Shown here: one piece after another, positions 8,541 to 16,551 of the stretch
How the letters are laid out: each line of letters starts with the position of its first letter
Numbering within the stretch: the first letter of the stretch is position 1
NCBI GenBank assembly: GCA_945639195.1
Contig: CALZEE010000004.1
Location: 186,001 to 250,000 of the forward strand
Origin: an uncultured Ignatzschineria sp.
Lineage (GTDB): Bacteria; Pseudomonadota; Gammaproteobacteria; Cardiobacteriales; Wohlfahrtiimonadaceae
DNA length: 64,000 nucleotides
Direction: 5' to 3'
Notes under the pieces: generated by a model
What the model saw: only the letters and a program-made list of their open reading frames with translations
Database searches by the model: none
Told to the model about the DNA's origin: nothing
Program-made: the position numbers and the translations under genes

Positions 8541-9827
8541 TTAACGAATCTTTAAAACTATGCGTGCAGCCACTGTGGAGATCACACTGACTAATGCGCC
8601 GGTGATCACGTAGAATGTTACTGCAAGAGGATTCCCTGTAACATCGATTAACCATGTAATCGTCATCCCGGCAAAACCACCAAATAGCATTACGGCAATG
8701 TTGTAACTCAACGACATCCCTGTTCCGCGGACTTGCACTGGGAATACTTCAGAAATTAATGCCGGCATTGAGGCAAAGTAAATTGTCATTAACAGACCAA
8801 TAAATCCCTGAATCACTAAGAGCTTCACAAAGCCGGGTCCAATTGATAACCAAGCAAATAGCGGATATGTGAAGAGCACAAAGAGTAAGCTACTCGCAAA
8901 CATAAAGGGAATACGTCCATATTTATCTGAATAATGCCCGATCAATGGGGATAAGAACATCATTAAACCACCTGATAAGATCGTCGCAATAAACGCAGAA
9001 GTTGAGCTCATCCCTAATTGTCTTACCGCATATGTCGGCATATAAACGACAAGATAAACAGATACCGTTGCCATCACAACACAGCCTGTTGCGATTAAGA
9101 GCGCTAGTTTTTGTGTGCGCATTAAATCATAAAAAGGATTCTTCGTCGGTGTCGCTTCCGCAAATTCTGGGGATTCATCAAGACTTCTACGAATATAATA
9201 TCCCGCTGGTCCTACTAAAAGCCCAAAGATAAACGGCAAACGCCAACCCCATGAATAGAGCTGCTCATCTGTCAATAGCGTATAAATGAGCGTTCCAGAA
9301 ATTGCCGCAAGCACGATGCTTAAACCCTGGCTCGCCACCTGCCAGCTCGAGAAGAACCCACGGCGATGCGGCGCATGTTCTACTAAGAAAGTCGTAGAAC
9401 TTCCAAACTCTCCGCCAGCGGAGAATCCTTGAATTAAACGTGCTAAAACGAGTCCAAGTGGTGCCCAAAGACCGATTTGGTCATAGGTTGGCATCACCGC
9501 AATCATCAATGTTCCGACCATCATCAAGAAAATCGAGAGCGTTAATGCTGCCTTTCTCCCTACTCTATCGGAATAGATCCCGATAATGATCGCCCCAAGC
9601 GGGCGCATAAAGAATGAAACCCCGAATGTGGCAAACGTAATAAGCAGTGAAACTGTCTGATTATCAGCAGGAAAGAAGAGCTTAGCAATAATCACTGCCA
9701 TCGTTCCGTAGATTAAAATGTCATACCATTCCAGCGCATTACCAATAGAAGACGAAATAACTGCCTTCCAAGTTTGTGGATGCTGTTCATAAGGCACACT
9801 TGCCCCTTGAGTCGTGTGATCCGTCAT
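8541..9827 (-). CDS. MFS transporter, metabolite:H+ symporter (MHS) type
   Basis: 428-residue, 12-helix permease. The N-terminal WKAVISSSIGNALEWYD motif and the RPLGAIIIGIYSDRVGRK loop are signatures of the MHS branch (ShiA/ProP/citrate/alpha-ketoglutarate carriers). A substrate cannot be read from the sequence. The ATG at 9827 follows a GGGAGG site. It is a single gene with its own terminator and repeat loci on both sides; no catabolic gene next to it gives a clue to the substrate. Confidence 0.88.
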   Translation of the reverse strand: MTDHTTQGASVPYEQHPQTWKAVISSSIGNALEWYDILIYGTMAVIIAKLFFPADNQTVSLLITFATFGVSFFMRPLGAIIIGIYSDRVGRKAALTLSIFLMMVGTLMIAVMPTYDQIGLWAPLGLVLARLIQGFSAGGEFGSSTTFLVEHAPHRRGFFSSWQVASQGLSIVLAAISGTLIYTLLTDEQLYSWGWRLPFIFGLLVGPAGYYIRRSLDESPEFAEATPTKNPFYDLMRTQKLALLIATGCVVMATVSVYLVVYMPTYAVRQLGMSSTSAFIATILSGGLMMFLSPLIGHYSDKYGRIPFMFASSLLFVLFTYPLFAWLSIGPGFVKLLVIQGFIGLLMTIYFASMPALISEVFPVQVRGTGMSLSYNIAVMLFGGFAGMTITWLIDVTGNPLAVTFYVITGALVSVISTVAARIVLKIR

Positions 9828-10044
9828 ATAAGAACCTCCCTGGTTTATATATTTATTATTATATTTTTTTGAATTATATATTTAAAATCAGCAAGATATT
9901 AACTCTTCACTGAGCCCTCAGAAGAGGTTTTTCATAATGAATGATTCGCGTCAACCTGTCAATAATCTCATCAATACCTTTTTTTGAAGGACCGATGATA
10001 GTGCTTCGTATCAATCTTATTTGAGGTATCGTGATAGCGCTTCG

Positions 10045-10512
10045 CATCAAACAGACTTGCACGGCGTCGGATTTAACTAATTATGCGCTTCCACGATTCA
10101 GCTCGCCGACTTCTAAAAGCCCTCGGCTTTTATTCTGCTGGCACGGGATTGCTATAAGCATGCAAACATTCGACCCAGCTTTGAGAATGCCGGGAATTTC
10201 CGCATCAAATAGGCTTGCACGGCGTCGGATGGAACGGTTGAATCCCTTATTAAAGCTGGCTCGCCGACTCCTGAGCGATTGCATCGCTCAACTTACTGGC
10301 GCGGGGTTGTTATAAGTATGCAAACATTCGACCAGCTTTGAGAATGCCGGGAATTTCCGCATCAAATAGGCTTGCACGGCGTCGGATGGAACGGTTGAAT
10401 CCCTTATTAAAGCTGGCTCGCCGACTTCTAAAAGCCCTCGGCTTTTATTCTGCTGGCGCAGGGTTGCTATAAGCATGCAAACATTCGACCCAGCTTTGAG
10501 AATGCCGGAAGA
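10045..10512 (+). repeat. Dispersed repeat locus R6, three tandem units (157-bp period)
   Basis: Units start near 10045, 10202 and 10359. Unit 1 carries the TTTAAC/TTCCACGATTC inner segment. Units 2 and 3 share a different inner segment (GGAACGGTTGAATCCC then TTATTAAAGCTGG) and are identical over about 65 bases. Hairpins alternate: AAAAGCC-CTC-GGCTTTT, GAGCGAT-TGC-ATCGCTC, then AAAAGCC again. The array ends 14 bases before the stop of the sprT-like gene. Confidence 0.9.
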
Positions 10513-10525
10513 GATTCATTTCAAA

Positions 10526-11347
10526 TCACTCAACCTGCATCAAAACCTCTCCACATTTCCGGCAACGATACTCTGCTTTGCCAGCTTGAAGGCGATTGTG
10601 GCGGATGCTGGTGAGTAAGTGCTTTTGGCAACTGCATTGATATTCAAAGCGCTGATATTGCCGTGTTTGACTACTCGTTGTCGAAAACTGATGGGTGCGT
10701 TTTGCCGGCAGATCCATGATCTCTGTCATCATCATTTGCCACTCTTTGCCGTGCGGTTGCACACGTCCAAAAAGTGCGAAGGTTAAGAGATGCGCGTATT
10801 CGTGCGGGATCACTTCATGGATAAACTGCTCGCGATTCTCCGCCAGTAAAATAGGATTGAGACGAATCTCCCAATATTCTAAATAAGCACTCCCTGCTGT
10901 TCGCCCTTTCTGATTAAAGGCAAGAATCGGATAACGATTCTCTCGTAACTTAGCTTGAAAGGATCGGCTTTCCGATTCTTTCGTAATTTGAGTTTTTGAG
11001 GCATTTCGCCCAAATAAGGATTTCAGCCGTGATAAAGAGGATTCCCGGCAATCTCCGGCATTTTTAGCCTCAATACTGACATAATCAGGCGCTTGAGGAG
11101 AATGATCAGACAATGCCATAATCGTCACTGCTTCCGATGGCTTTACGCGTGATAATGATTGGCTACTGCCCTTTATCAACGTGATTCGCTTTACCAGATT
11201 TTGATAATGCTTTGCCGGCAATTTTGCCGCTAAGCGCGCCATCGCTTGTGATTCTACCGCTTGAATTTTCTCGGCGACCTCACGCAAAAGCGCCTCTCCA
11301 TCGGGAGAGGCGTTCTTTAAACTCTGTGCATCAATGACAATCATCAT
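10526..11347 (-). CDS. SprT-like zinc metalloprotease domain protein
   Basis: The C-terminal half (about residues 140-273) matches the SprT family: a VIPHEYAHL segment holding the HExxH zinc site, then a C-terminal treble of cysteines (CSC...H...CRKC) as in the SprT zinc ribbon. Classical SprT proteins are about 165 residues, so the roughly 130-residue N-terminal extension, without recognised domain, is unusual. The gene starts nine bases after the stop of the ABC ATPase gene and is probably read through from that operon. Its role in the cell is unknown; eukaryotic Spartan relatives act on DNA-protein crosslinks. Confidence 0.8.
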   Translation of the reverse strand: MMIVIDAQSLKNASPDGEALLREVAEKIQAVESQAMARLAAKLPAKHYQNLVKRITLIKGSSQSLSRVKPSEAVTIMALSDHSPQAPDYVSIEAKNAGDCRESSLSRLKSLFGRNASKTQITKESESRSFQAKLRENRYPILAFNQKGRTAGSAYLEYWEIRLNPILLAENREQFIHEVIPHEYAHLLTFALFGRVQPHGKEWQMMMTEIMDLPAKRTHQFSTTSSQTRQYQRFEYQCSCQKHLLTSIRHNRLQAGKAEYRCRKCGEVLMQVE

Positions 11348-11356
11348 CGCAAAAAC

Positions 11357-12112
11357 TTATGCGTCCGTAAATTCACGGGTAAGATCAAAGACAGTGAGCG
11401 TCTCTTTTTCAGCCTTGTTATAAGACTTTCTAAACTTCCCATCTTTCAAGACGATTGTGCGGTCGCCGTAACGAATCGCATGTTCCATATTATGGGTAAT
11501 CATCACACAGGTGAGATTCTGCTCGCGCACGAGTTTATTCGCAAGCGCCATCACATGCTCGGCAATTTTCGGGTCAAGTGCTGCGGTGATCTCATCTAGT
11601 AATAGAATTTTTGATTCCGCAATAATCGACATCACAAGGCTTAATGCTTGACGTTGTCCGCCCGAAAGATTCGTCACCATCTCATTAATACGATTCTCTA
11701 AGCCCATATCTAATAAGGTGAGCTTCTCTTTAAAGAGGCGACGGCGATTCTCATTATTAAAGAGGCTAAAGCCACGGCTTTTACCACGCTTAAAGGAGAA
11801 TGCCATATTCTCTAAGATCGTCATGTTCTCCATCGTGCCAACACGCGGATCTTGCATCACAATCGAAACGAGCTTCGCGCGCTCTTGTTGTGAGGATTTT
11901 GTAACGTCTTCCCCATCGATTAAAATGCGCCCTTTTTCCGGCTTCATAAAGCCAGAGATCGCATTGAAAACGGTGGATTTACCGGCGCCATTGCCCCCGA
12001 TAATCACTAAGAATTCGCCCTTTTCTACTTCTAAAGAGAGATCTTCTAAAATCGTACGCTCGAGCTGTGTGCCTTTGCCCACAACGAGCTTAATTCCTTC
12101 AAGCTTTAGCAT
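11357..12112 (-). CDS. ABC transporter ATP-binding protein (TrpXYZ-like importer)
   Basis: 251-residue ATPase. Walker A GGNGAGKST lies near residue 38-46, the signature NLSGGQRQALSL near 145, Walker B ILLLDEITAALDP near 165, and the H-loop in MITHNMEHA near 203. It overlaps the permease gene by seven bases and completes a binding protein-permease-ATPase set transcribed from about 14.05 kb. Relatives of this arrangement in Firmicutes and Proteobacteria are annotated as tryptophan/tyrosine importers; here the substrate is inferred only. Confidence 0.9.
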   Translation of the reverse strand: MLKLEGIKLVVGKGTQLERTILEDLSLEVEKGEFLVIIGGNGAGKSTVFNAISGFMKPEKGRILIDGEDVTKSSQQERAKLVSIVMQDPRVGTMENMTILENMAFSFKRGKSRGFSLFNNENRRRLFKEKLTLLDMGLENRINEMVTNLSGGQRQALSLVMSIIAESKILLLDEITAALDPKIAEHVMALANKLVREQNLTCVMITHNMEHAIRYGDRTIVLKDGKFRKSYNKAEKETLTVFDLTREFTDA

Positions 12113-12951
12113 TTACGCTTTCCTCCTGGCATCGCCATAATGATGATGATGAGAAGTCCTGCGATAAGGTTAAAGTCGTAGCTCTTCAAGTTTAAGAACT
12201 CTGCGTGAAGCGCAAAGCCTGTCACAATTCGGTAGACAATCGAGCCCACAATACAGCTCAATAATTTAATCCAGATTGAACGGAATGGTAAGATTCGCTC
12301 CCCGATAATCACCGCAGCAAAACCGGCAATAATCGTGCCAATCCCTGCAGAAATATCTGTAAATCCTTGCTGCTGACTAAAGAGCGCGCCGCCCATTGCA
12401 ATGAGCGCATTCCCCATTGCCACACCAAGAATCACCATCCACTTTACATTCACGCCGCCATTCATACAGAGGCGCTTATTTTGCCCTACTGCACGAATTG
12501 AAAGACCGATATCCGTATTTAACAAGAAGCTAAATGCCGCAATTAAGATAATCGCAATGCCACCAAGGACAAGGAGATTATTGGCGATAAAGATCGTCGG
12601 TGACATCAAGAGCGAGATATTAGGCGTGCCGTTCATCACATGAAGATTGATGGAATACAGCATAAACGCGACTAAAATCCCGGCTAACAGATCCGTGACT
12701 TTAAAGAAGCTATTGAGAATCCCTGTTAATGCCCCCGCTAACGCACCACCAATCAGTGCAAACACGAGCGATACAAAGGGATCAATTCCTGCTTTGATTA
12801 AAATAGAAGAGATGGCAGCCCCTAATACGAAGCTACCATCACAGGTTAAATCCGGAAAGTCGATAATTCTAAAAGTGAGGTAGATCCCCATACCGACTAT
12901 TCCATAAATGAGCCCGAGTTCCAGGCTCATTACTAATTCATCTAAACTCAT
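12106..12951 (-). CDS. ABC transporter permease (TrpY-like)
   Basis: 281-residue integral membrane protein with eight or more hydrophobic segments and the branched-chain-permease type fold (PF02653): FRIIDFPDLTCDGSFVLGAA near the N-terminus and a glycine-rich QGFTDISAGIGTIIAGFAAVIIGE segment. It pairs with the ATPase downstream (seven-base overlap) and the binding protein upstream (eight-base gap). It lacks the EAA loop of histidine-type permeases, as expected for this class. Confidence 0.9.
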   Translation of the reverse strand: MSLDELVMSLELGLIYGIVGMGIYLTFRIIDFPDLTCDGSFVLGAAISSILIKAGIDPFVSLVFALIGGALAGALTGILNSFFKVTDLLAGILVAFMLYSINLHVMNGTPNISLLMSPTIFIANNLLVLGGIAIILIAAFSFLLNTDIGLSIRAVGQNKRLCMNGGVNVKWMVILGVAMGNALIAMGGALFSQQQGFTDISAGIGTIIAGFAAVIIGERILPFRSIWIKLLSCIVGSIVYRIVTGFALHAEFLNLKSYDFNLIAGLLIIIIMAMPGGKRKC

Positions 12952-12959
12952 CCTAACCC

Positions 12960-13952
12960 TTAGTCTTGTTTAACCGCTTCTGCTTTGCCATCTTTGATAA
13001 AGACAGCTGCTTCTGCGATAACCTCTTCAGGAAGGGTTAAGCCAAGCTTCGTTGCGGTGTCCATATTAATAACGAGCTCCATTTTATCAGGAAAACCTAC
13101 TGGGATCGTGTTTATATCTGTACCGTCTAAAATATTAGCAATCATCTCTGCTGTATCGATTCCTAATTGGTATTGATTTGGGCCAAGTGCTGCAAGCGGT
13201 CCAAACTCAACTGCGTCAGTATCAGCAACAAATACCGGCTTATTTTGCTTCGCTGCTGCCATCACGATACTTTCAAGTGCTGCAAGTGCCGTGTTATCAC
13301 CGTAGATGAAGATCGCATCAGTATTGTTTGCAAGACGCGCTGCTGCTTGCGGAACATCTGCTGTACGGTTAACTGATTGCGTCACTACTTCTAAACCAAA
13401 CTCTGGTGCTGCTTTCTCAAGATCGCCCAATTGCGTGATTGAGTTTGCGTCACCTGGGTTATAGATAAAGCCGATTTTTTTCATTTCTGGAAGCACTTTC
13501 TTAAACATTTCAAGTTGTGGCTTCACATCAACGTAGTTCGACATTCCTGTCACGTTAGTGTTTGAGTTTTCAAGTGATTTTACAAGGCTTGCGCTTAATG
13601 GATCTGTGATTGAACTAAAGACCATTTTCGTTTTGCCATCCATCGCAGATTTCACTAAGCTTTGCGCTGAAGGCGTACCAATGCCCACCGTTACGTCTGC
13701 TTTTTGTGACACAAACTTCGTAGAAATTTGCGCCGCTAATGCAACGTTCGCTTGTGCTGATTCAACGATGAAGTCAAGGTTCTCACCTTCAACATAACCA
13801 CGCGCCTTAAGACCATCACGAATACCGTCTGCAGTCATATCTAATGCCGGGTGTTCTACGATTTGGTTGACATAAACTTTCTTCATCTCATCCGCCATCG
13901 AAATACCTGTTGCAAGTGCGGCACCTAACATTACTGCTAATAACTTTTTCAT
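12960..13952 (-). CDS. ABC transporter substrate-binding protein, TrpX/PF04392 family
   Basis: 330 residues. A signal peptide with cleavage expected after residue 20 (GISMA-DE) targets it to the periplasm. The mature protein shows the PF04392 pattern: VYVNQIVEHPALD at the start, a VGIGTPSAQ region, MSNYVDVKPQLEMFK and IGFIYNPGDANS in the second lobe. Characterised relatives bind tryptophan or tyrosine; that substrate is inference. First gene of a three-gene importer operon, with the sprT-like gene possibly cotranscribed. Confidence 0.9.
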   Translation of the reverse strand: MKKLLAVMLGAALATGISMADEMKKVYVNQIVEHPALDMTADGIRDGLKARGYVEGENLDFIVESAQANVALAAQISTKFVSQKADVTVGIGTPSAQSLVKSAMDGKTKMVFSSITDPLSASLVKSLENSNTNVTGMSNYVDVKPQLEMFKKVLPEMKKIGFIYNPGDANSITQLGDLEKAAPEFGLEVVTQSVNRTADVPQAAARLANNTDAIFIYGDNTALAALESIVMAAAKQNKPVFVADTDAVEFGPLAALGPNQYQLGIDTAEMIANILDGTDINTIPVGFPDKMELVINMDTATKLGLTLPEEVIAEAAVFIKDGKAEAVKQD

Positions 13953-14043
13953 AATTGCTCCTAAAGCGTTATGTTTTTCTAGAGAGGGATCCTCTAGGGG
14001 ATTTAAAATTTGGGTTTTTACATTCTCTTGTAATGAATGCTTT

Positions 14044-14088
14044 GTACTACTGTGGTGATACAGTAATACAGCAGAACATCTTTGTCAA
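14044..14088 (-). promoter_or_regulatory. Promoter with overlapping operator for the ABC importer operon
   Basis: On the minus strand TTGACA (14083-14088) and TACTGT (14060-14065) are separated by 17 bases, a good sigma-70 promoter. A near-perfect inverted repeat GTACTACTGT (14044-14053), six-base spacer, ACAGTAATAC (14060-14069) covers the -10 box. The position suggests a repressor site. The TrpR/YerC-family gene at 16077-16412 is a candidate regulator by proximity only; the repeat does not match the E. coli TrpR box closely. Confidence 0.65.
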
Positions 14089-14178
14089 TTTTTGAAGTTA
14101 CAAATAATCACTCGAACAATGAAGCTCAATATATTTCAATAAGATAGCAGTAATATCCCTCCCCCCTTTTTAGTTCAT

Positions 14179-14710
14179 TCAATGCTGGAGCGAATGGGTG
14201 CATGCTTATCACAATCCCGCGCTAGCAAGGTAAAAGCTGTCACTTTTATGCGTGCTTGATGAAGATTAACAGCCGACGGCTTTTAAAAGTCGGCGAGCTG
14301 AATCATGGAAGCGCATGAATAGTTAAATCCGACGCCGTGCAAGCCTATTTGATACGGAAATTGCCGGCATTCTCAAAGCTGGGTCAAATGCTTGCATGCT
14401 TATCACAATCCCGCGCCAGCAAGGTAAAAGCTGTCGCTTTTATGCATGCTTAATAGAGATTAAAAGCCAAAGGCTTTTAAAAGTCGGCGAGCTGAATCAT
14501 GGAAGCGCATGAATAGTTAAATCCGACGCCGTGCAAGCCTATTTGATACGGAAATTGCCGGCATTCTCAAAGCTGGGTCAAATGCTTGCATGCTTATCAC
14601 AATCCCGCGCCAGCAAGTTGGATGCCGGAAGCATCCAGAAGTCGGCGAGCCAGCTTTGATAAAGGATTCAACCGTTCCACCCGACGCCGTGCAAGCCTGT
14701 TTGATACGAA
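14179..14710 (-). repeat. Dispersed repeat locus R7, three units (194-bp period)
   Basis: Reverse orientation. The first two units are almost identical with a 194-bp period (14281 versus 14475). Each holds two hairpins in the cassette site: AAAAGCC/GGCTTTT next to the GTCGG flank, then about 20 bases, then AAAAGC-TGTC-GCTTTT. The third unit has the GGATGC/GCATCC hairpin and the alternative GGAACGGTTGAATCC-type inner segment. It lies between the ABC operon promoter and the next gene's stop. Confidence 0.9.
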
Positions 14711-14725
14711 TTTTATTCCGGCAAT

Positions 14726-14764
14726 AAAAAAGCGATTCCCTAATCACTTAGGTAAATCGCTTTT
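14726..14764 (-). terminator. Terminator after the small acidic protein gene
   Basis: Outer stem AAAAGCGATT / AATCGCTTTT with an inner stem CCTAA / TTAGG, followed by T residues on the minus strand, 39 bases past the stop at 14803. Confidence 0.88.
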
Positions 14765-14802
14765 AAAATCTTGAAAGATCACGTTTGATAACGCAATTCT
14801 AT

Positions 14803-15315
14803 TTAACTCTCGATCGATAAACTCAGGAAGTTTCCGTCGATATCCGTAACTACCGCAATGAGATTATCAACGAGTTTTGCAGAAGCCGTGTAATCCCACA
14901 CAATCGTGTTATCAGGATAAACTACAGCTTGCTTCAGATGTAATGCATCTATCGCCTGCTGATAGAGGGATTTCTTCACGCTATTCTTACGCGGAATGAT
15001 CTGTAACCACTCATCTTCATCCAACACGCGAATCAAATAATCGATGTAGAAGTAAACATCAGAGGTATTATCCGTGGCAGTTCTGCCCTCTTCTTGAATC
15101 TGTGTTAATAGCTTTTCGCTGATCGACTCAAATTGCTCTAAGGTTGCCCCACATTGCGTAAAGTACGCTTCACTGGGAAGTGCATCATCCTCGCTCTCGT
15201 CAAGGCTAAACACTACCTGAACATCTCGTCCATTCACTGAGGTCTTCGCCTCATACCAATCCATCTCTAAGTCCTGAGAATTGCCGAAAAATCTTAGTTC
15301 CATTTTATCACTCAA
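14803..15315 (-). CDS. Hypothetical acidic cytoplasmic protein, 170 aa
   Basis: Not recognised with certainty. 170 residues, acidic, no signal peptide or membrane segment. It begins with a compact beta-rich stretch (WYEAKTSVNGRDVQVVFSLDE), then a helix (ATLEQFESISEKLLTQIQEE), and ends VVTDIDGNFLSLSIES. The layout resembles small DUF2004-type proteins, often found as immunity or accessory proteins, but this is a weak guess. It is a single gene with its own terminator, flanked by repeat arrays R7 and R8. Confidence 0.6.
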   Translation of the reverse strand: MSDKMELRFFGNSQDLEMDWYEAKTSVNGRDVQVVFSLDESEDDALPSEAYFTQCGATLEQFESISEKLLTQIQEEGRTATDNTSDVYFYIDYLIRVLDEDEWLQIIPRKNSVKKSLYQQAIDALHLKQAVVYPDNTIVWDYTASAKLVDNLIAVVTDIDGNFLSLSIES

Positions 15316-15490
15316 AATACTGAAACATTGTTGAAAAAGTCAATATGACTAGCCATCGTAAAAGCCTTAAATTACGCACATTTCAGGAAATTCTCAAGAT
15401 TTATTTTCAGGATTAAAAGCAAGGAATTATTGCTCCCGCAAAACCCTAAGGTTGAGCGCTATAAGCACTCAGAAAATATCATTTAAGAAA

Positions 15491-16057
15491 GATTAAAAGC
15501 CGAAGGCTTTTAGAAGTCGGCGAGCTGAATCATGGAAGCGCATGAATCGTTAAACCCGACGCCGTGCAAGCCTATTTGATGCGGAAATTCCCGGCATTTT
15601 CAAAGCTAGGTCAAATGGATGCATGCTTATAACAATCACGCCCAGCAAGGTAAAAGCGGTCGCTTTTATCCGAGCTTGATGAAGATTAAAAGCCGAAGGC
15701 TTTTAAAAGTCGGCGAGCCAGCTTTGATAAGAGATTCAACTGTTCCATCCGACGCCATGCAAGCCTGTTTGATGCGGAAATTGCCGGCATTCTCAAAGCT
15801 GGGGCGAATGGATGCATGCTTATCACAATCTCGCGCCAGCAAGGTAAAAGCTATCGCTTTTATGCATACTTGATGGAAATTAAAAACCGAAGGCTTTTAG
15901 AAGTCGGCAAGCCAGCTTTGATAAAGGATTCAACCGTTACACCCGACGCCATGCAAGCCTATTTGATGCGGAAATTGCCGGCATTTTCAAAGCTGGGGCA
16001 AATGGGTGCATGCTTATAACAATCACGCGCCAGCAAGTTGAATGCCGGCGGCTGGAT
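15491..16057 (-). repeat. Dispersed repeat locus R8, about three units
   Basis: Reverse orientation. Hairpins AAAAGCC-GAA-GGCTTTT (twice, a third copy damaged) and AAAAGC-GGTC-GCTTTT or AAAAGC-TATC-GCTTTT occupy the cassette sites. Unit 1 has the TTAAAC/GCGCATGAATC inner segment, units 2 and 3 the alternative segment with CCAGCTTTGATAA. It ends with a partial cassette GAATGCCGGC 20 bases before the stop of the trpR-family gene. Confidence 0.9.
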
Positions 16058-16076
16058 TTGATACTTCACTAGTATC

Positions 16077-16412
16077 TTAGATTTTCTCGTCTGGGTTCAT
16101 GCGGCTTAAGACTAAACGATAACCATGGTTTTTCTCTTCGTTGATAAAACGAGAAACTCGGCCAATAGTGGTAAGGCTGGCAGAGGTTAATGCGTGAATC
16201 TCACGGTAAGAGAGATCGCCTCGCTCTAAGAGCTGACAGACCTTCCAACGCTCGATCATTGATGAGAGCTCTTTGGGCGTTAATAGATCCTTAAGAAAAA
16301 CGAGCATTTCTTCTTCGTTCTCGACTTTTAAAAAAGCATTGCAGAGCGATTTCTCAAAATCAATATTCTCTAAACGTTCTTCTAAAGCTGAAAGATGCGC
16401 TTTATTACTCAT
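16077..16412 (-). CDS. TrpR/YerC/YecD-family DNA-binding regulator
   Basis: 111 residues, all helical. The middle carries the Trp-repressor fold: LLTPKELSSMIERWKVCQLLERGDLSYREIHALTSASLTTIGRVSRFI, with a helix-turn-helix at about residues 66-90. Length is that of TrpR (about 108) and of YerC. Only the TrpR superfamily is certain, not tryptophan binding. It lies 2 kb from a candidate tryptophan/tyrosine importer whose promoter has a dyad over its -10 box. It stands alone, with repeat R8 immediately downstream and the glpD terminator upstream. Confidence 0.85.
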   Translation of the reverse strand: MSNKAHLSALEERLENIDFEKSLCNAFLKVENEEEMLVFLKDLLTPKELSSMIERWKVCQLLERGDLSYREIHALTSASLTTIGRVSRFINEEKNHGYRLVLSRMNPDEKI

Positions 16413-16467
16413 TGTTATCCTTCTCTTCTCGCTAAATTAATTACTTAATATAAAACCACACTTCGAC

Positions 16468-16502
16468 AAAAAAAGCGCCCAAAACTTCTGGAACGCTTTT
16501 TT
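16468..16502 (-). terminator. Terminator after glpD
   Basis: Stem AAAAAAGCG / CGCTTTTTT with an inner CCA/TGG pairing, 50 bases downstream of the glpD stop on the minus strand. Confidence 0.85.
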
Positions 16503-16551
16503 AACTTATAAAAACAGGATCTTATTTCAGATCTTGCTTCTCGAATAAGCC

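Noticed and set aside
10031..10315. 94-codon open frame and similar frames in R6-R9
   Set aside because: They are translations of the dispersed repeat; the same peptide pieces recur in both strands because the DNA repeats, not because of a protein family.
11718..12140. 140-codon frame opposite the ABC ATPase gene
   Set aside because: Shadow of a clear ATPase with all motifs.
2741..14147. 16-mer TATTTCAATAAGATAG shared at 2741 and 14132
   Set aside because: About one such match is expected by chance in 64 kb; its position relative to the repeats is not consistent in orientation.
15619..16019. Open frames in R8 with a shared peptide
   Set aside because: Repeat-derived, no ribosome site, frames break between units.
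10045..16057. Possible CRISPR arrays at R6-R8
   Set aside because: Units are 150-200 bp with internal structure and no short repeat-unique spacer pattern; no cas gene in the window.
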